The notes under the pieces: generated by a model
Databases searched by the model: none
Seen by the model: the letters and a program-made list of their open reading frames with translations, nothing else
What the model was told of the DNA's origin: nothing
Made by a program: the position numbers and the translations under genes
Shown: in pieces, positions 61,673 through 64,000 of the stretch
Position numbering within the stretch: position 1 is the stretch's first letter
How the letters are laid out: each line of letters opens with the position of its first letter
NCBI RefSeq assembly: GCF_007830185.1
Contig: NZ_VLKZ01000004.1
Location: 344,383 to 408,382, forward strand
DNA length: 64,000 nt
Source: Halalkalibacter nanhaiisediminis
Lineage (GTDB): Bacteria > Bacillota > Bacilli > Bacillales > Bacillaceae_D
Direction: 5' to 3'

Positions 61673-62914
61673 GTGGAAAAAAGACGTGTTGTAATAACCG
61701 GAATGGGAGCGGTAACGCCTTTAGGTTTAGATGTAGCCACATCTTGGAAGCATGCAATTGAAGGAAAGTCTGGTGTTGGACCGCTTACACGTGTTAACGC
61801 AGATGAGTTTCCGATGAAGGTCGCAGCAGAAATTCGTGATTTTGATCCAGAGGTTTTTATTGATAAAAAAGAAGCGCGCAAAATGGATCGATTCACGCAA
61901 TTTGCTGTTGCATCATCTTTAATGGCATTAAAGGATGCAAACCTTGAAATTACAGAAGAGAATGCTCCTCGTGTGGGAGTATGGATTGGTTCAGGTATTG
62001 GTGGAATGGAAACGTATGAACAAAACTTCCGTCAATTTCTTGAAAAAGGACATCGTCGTGTAAGTCCGTTTTTTGTTCCAATGATGATTCCTGATATGGC
62101 TTCAGGTCAAGTATCCATTACAACTGGTGCAAAAGGAATTAATTCATGTTCGGTGACGGCTTGTGCATCAGGAACAAATTCGATCGGTGATGCTTTTAAA
62201 GTTATTCAGCGTGGAGACGCTGATGCCATGATTACAGGAGGAGCTGAAGCGCCAATTACAAATATGGCTGTTGCTGGCTTCTGTTCGGCAAAAGCAGTCT
62301 CAACAAGTGAAGATCCAACTACTGCTTCACGTCCATTTGATGCAAGCCGTGATGGATTTGTAATGGGAGAGGGTGCAGGTATCCTCATCCTTGAGGAGCT
62401 CGAGTCAGCTAAGAAGCGTGGAGCAAAGATTTATGCAGAAATAGTCGGCTACGGAGCAACTGGTGATGCCCACCATGTAACCGCACCTGCACCAGAAGGA
62501 GAAGGTGGTGCAAGAGCGATGAAGCAAGCGATTGATGATGCAGGTCTTAAGCCATCTGATATTGACTACTTAAACGCACATGGTACAAGTACACCTTATA
62601 ATGATAAATTTGAAACAATGGCAGCGAAAACGGTATTTGGAGACCATGCTTATAAGATGGCTATTAGCTCAACGAAGTCAATGACTGGTCATTTACTTGG
62701 AGCAGCAGGTGCTGTTGAAGCTATTTTCTCGATTAAAGCAATCGAAGAAGGGATCATTCCACCAACAATCAACTATGAAACAGCTGATCCTGATTGTGAT
62801 CTGGATTATGTTCCAAACGAAGCACGTAAACAAACTGTACGTGCGGTACTAAGTAATTCACTCGGATTTGGTGGACATAATGCAACGCTTGTCTTTAAAC
62901 AATTTGCAGAATGA
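61673..62914 (+). CDS. fabF: Beta-ketoacyl-ACP synthase II
   Basis: Elongating condensing enzyme. The catalytic Cys is in [16 protein letters not shown] (about residue 163), His residues in [11 protein letters not shown] (about 304) and [14 protein letters not shown] (about 341). The N-terminal [18 protein letters not shown] is typical. GTG 61673 follows AAAGGAGAGG. 413 residues is the normal length. The stop is TGA. A strong terminator follows. Confidence 0.97.
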   Translation: MEKRRVVITGMGAVTPLGLDVATSWKHAIEGKSGVGPLTRVNADEFPMKVAAEIRDFDPEVFIDKKEARKMDRFTQFAVASSLMALKDANLEITEENAPRVGVWIGSGIGGMETYEQNFRQFLEKGHRRVSPFFVPMMIPDMASGQVSITTGAKGINSCSVTACASGTNSIGDAFKVIQRGDADAMITGGAEAPITNMAVAGFCSAKAVSTSEDPTTASRPFDASRDGFVMGEGAGILILEELESAKKRGAKIYAEIVGYGATGDAHHVTAPAPEGEGGARAMKQAIDDAGLKPSDIDYLNAHGTSTPYNDKFETMAAKTVFGDHAYKMAISSTKSMTGHLLGAAGAVEAIFSIKAIEEGIIPPTINYETADPDCDLDYVPNEARKQTVRAVLSNSLGFGGHNATLVFKQFAE

Positions 62915-62943
62915 TTTAATTAATAGTTTATTTTCATCAAGGT

Positions 62944-62975
62944 AAAAACCCAGCGTCTACGAACGCTGGGTTTTT
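62944..62975. terminator. Bidirectional terminator
   Basis: AAAAACCCAGCGT (62944-62956) pairs with ACGCTGGGTTTTT (62963-62975) around 6 nt. It separates fabF from the convergent LCP gene. Confidence 0.93.
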
Positions 62976-62993
62976 ACTATTTAGTTAGACATT

Positions 62994-64000
62994 TTATGAT
63001 TCTTGCTCGTCAGCTTCATCTGTGCTTGTTTCAGCAGCAAGAGATGATTGTCTTGAAAAGAACTCTTGAAGAGCTTGGACGTTTTTGGATTTATCCATTT
63101 CTAAGACAGATCCAGCATGAGAGTAATATTCGTTATGATACCCTTCATCAATAGGAATTCGTAAAGTCTCTATTTGACTAACAGGGTTTAAAACGAAGTC
63201 TCTTCCTAGACTAAGCATTCGAGACGTTTGAATATTTGTTTCAAGATGTGGTTTAATTGCTCCGATTAATCGGGGAACGCGGGTTAAACCTGAAAACGAT
63301 AGAAGTTCGTCTTTTAAAAGTGTCAAAATTTCTTGTTGACGTTGGACACGACCAAAGTCATTTTGTGCATCATTTCGAAAACGGGCGTAATTTAACGCTT
63401 CATGACCATTAAGGGTTTGAAGGCCCGGTTGAAAATCGATTACTGTTGAACCTGAACCATCTCGGTAATACATTCTATTTTTGATATTGACCTCAAGTCC
63501 ATTTGGAGCAACAGTGTCAACAACTTCGACAAAACCGTCGAAGTTCACCATTGCAAAATAATGGATATCAAGATTGAAATTTTGTTCAATCGTCTCGCGG
63601 AGTAAGTCAGGACCACCAAAAGCAAATGCAGCATTAATCTTGTTATTCGAACGACCTGGAATTTCAACGTATGTGTCACGCATAATCGAAGCAAGTTTGG
63701 CATCCCCAGTTTTCGGATCGTACTGGGTAATCATAATTGTATCTGTTCTGGCAGGTTGGTGATCGGATGTATCAACGCCAATTAATAGAACATTTATAGG
63801 CTCATTATTTTCAGGTTCTTTTACTTCTACTACATCTTGCTCTTCCGTCATTTCTATTTTATGAGTAGGAGTTATGTTGGCTTGAGATTCATTTCGTCCT
63901 GTTTCATATTGGATAACTGCATAAGCAGCTGTTGCAATAAAAAGAATAGAGAACATCATGACAAATATAACCATTAATTTTCGTTTGCGTTTGGGTTTCT
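62994..64000 (-). CDS. LytR-CpsA-Psr (LCP) family protein, N-terminus outside window
   Basis: The frame remains open to the window edge: bases 63975-64000 encode basic residues ending in KRKL, just before the hydrophobic segment MVIFVMMFSILFIATAAYA, so the true start is further right. After the membrane segment and an acidic linker comes the LCP domain: NVLLIGVDTSDHQPARTDTI, LASIMRDTYVEIPGR, KINAAFAFGGPDLL and YARFRNDAQNDFGRVQRQQE. LCP enzymes transfer teichoic-acid-like polymers to peptidoglycan on the outer face. The C-terminus is a short acidic tail. Close relatives are TagU/TagT/TagV; which one is not clear. Confidence 0.92.
   Translation of the reverse strand, partial: KPKRKRKLMVIFVMMFSILFIATAAYAVIQYETGRNESQANITPTHKIEMTEEQDVVEVKEPENNEPINVLLIGVDTSDHQPARTDTIMITQYDPKTGDAKLASIMRDTYVEIPGRSNNKINAAFAFGGPDLLRETIEQNFNLDIHYFAMVNFDGFVEVVDTVAPNGLEVNIKNRMYYRDGSGSTVIDFQPGLQTLNGHEALNYARFRNDAQNDFGRVQRQQEILTLLKDELLSFSGLTRVPRLIGAIKPHLETNIQTSRMLSLGRDFVLNPVSQIETLRIPIDEGYHNEYYSHAGSVLEMDKSKNVQALQEFFSRQSSLAAETSTDEADEQES

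Overview
The window reads as a chromosomal segment of a low-GC Gram-positive endospore-former of the family Bacillaceae, probably an alkaliphile or moderate halophile of the Bacillus halodurans type. The basis is conserved Bacillus gene order (argC-argJ-argB-argD-carA-carB-argF-yjzC; med-comZ-fabH-fabF; yitV-yitT-ipi-like; DUF3813 next to a yitU-like phosphatase), AGGAGG-type ribosome sites, GTG and TTG starts, intrinsic terminators and very acidic exported proteins. Nothing in it looks like a prophage, insertion sequence, rRNA, tRNA or CRISPR array.

Layout. 1-6.1 kb: propionyl/methylmalonyl-CoA module (carboxyltransferase end, mutA, mutB, meaB). 6.2-8.2 kb: an EAL phosphodiesterase and a PAS-STAS protein. 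8.2-12.2 kb, minus strand: a B12-binding radical SAM protein, a lipoprotein and a KamA-family aminomutase. 12.4-18.1 kb: a class III aminotransferase and an RpiR regulator facing a TRAP-TAXI transporter, with tandem palindromes at the aminotransferase promoter. 18.2-25.5 kb: GerMN lipoprotein, AI-2E-type permease, rhodanese, stalk-domain secreted protein and yitV-yitT-BsuPI. 25.5-31.6 kb: Snf2 helicase operon and azlCD with a divergent XRE-cupin regulator. 31.8-34.7 kb: small genes and a HAD phosphatase. 34.8-36.9 kb: CtaG, SCO1 and a thioredoxin-fold lipoprotein. 37.2-47.0 kb: arginine and carbamoyl-phosphate operon. 47.2-53.2 kb: a hydrolase-like gene, an epimerase, and a beta-propeller lipoprotein with a two-component system and a YtkA-like lipoprotein. 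53.4-56.3 kb: HD-GYP and GAF-PP2C signalling proteins. 56.4-64 kb: RF3, med-comZ, fabH-fabF and an LCP cell-wall protein at the right edge.

The most interesting signal is a pair of genes each interrupted by exactly one in-frame UGA where a selenocysteine is expected. One is a thioredoxin-fold lipoprotein (36392-36925), where UGA gives a U-G-L-C redox motif. The other is a GAF-PP2C phosphatase (55110-56309), where UGA falls at an apparent Cys position in the GAF domain. Both have a 5-6 bp stem with a 5-nt, G-containing loop starting 14-16 nt after the UGA, which is the usual bacterial SECIS arrangement. UGA ends several ordinary genes here (mutA, meaB, azlC, fabF and others), so general reassignment is unlikely. 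No selA, selB, selC or selD lies in this window.

Other points: a three-copy intergenic repeat whose ends abut stop codons, a repeated TTCA-N7-TTTCACA motif before the two-component operon and the YtkA-like gene, a FapR-type operator before fabH and ARG-box-like sites before argC and carA.
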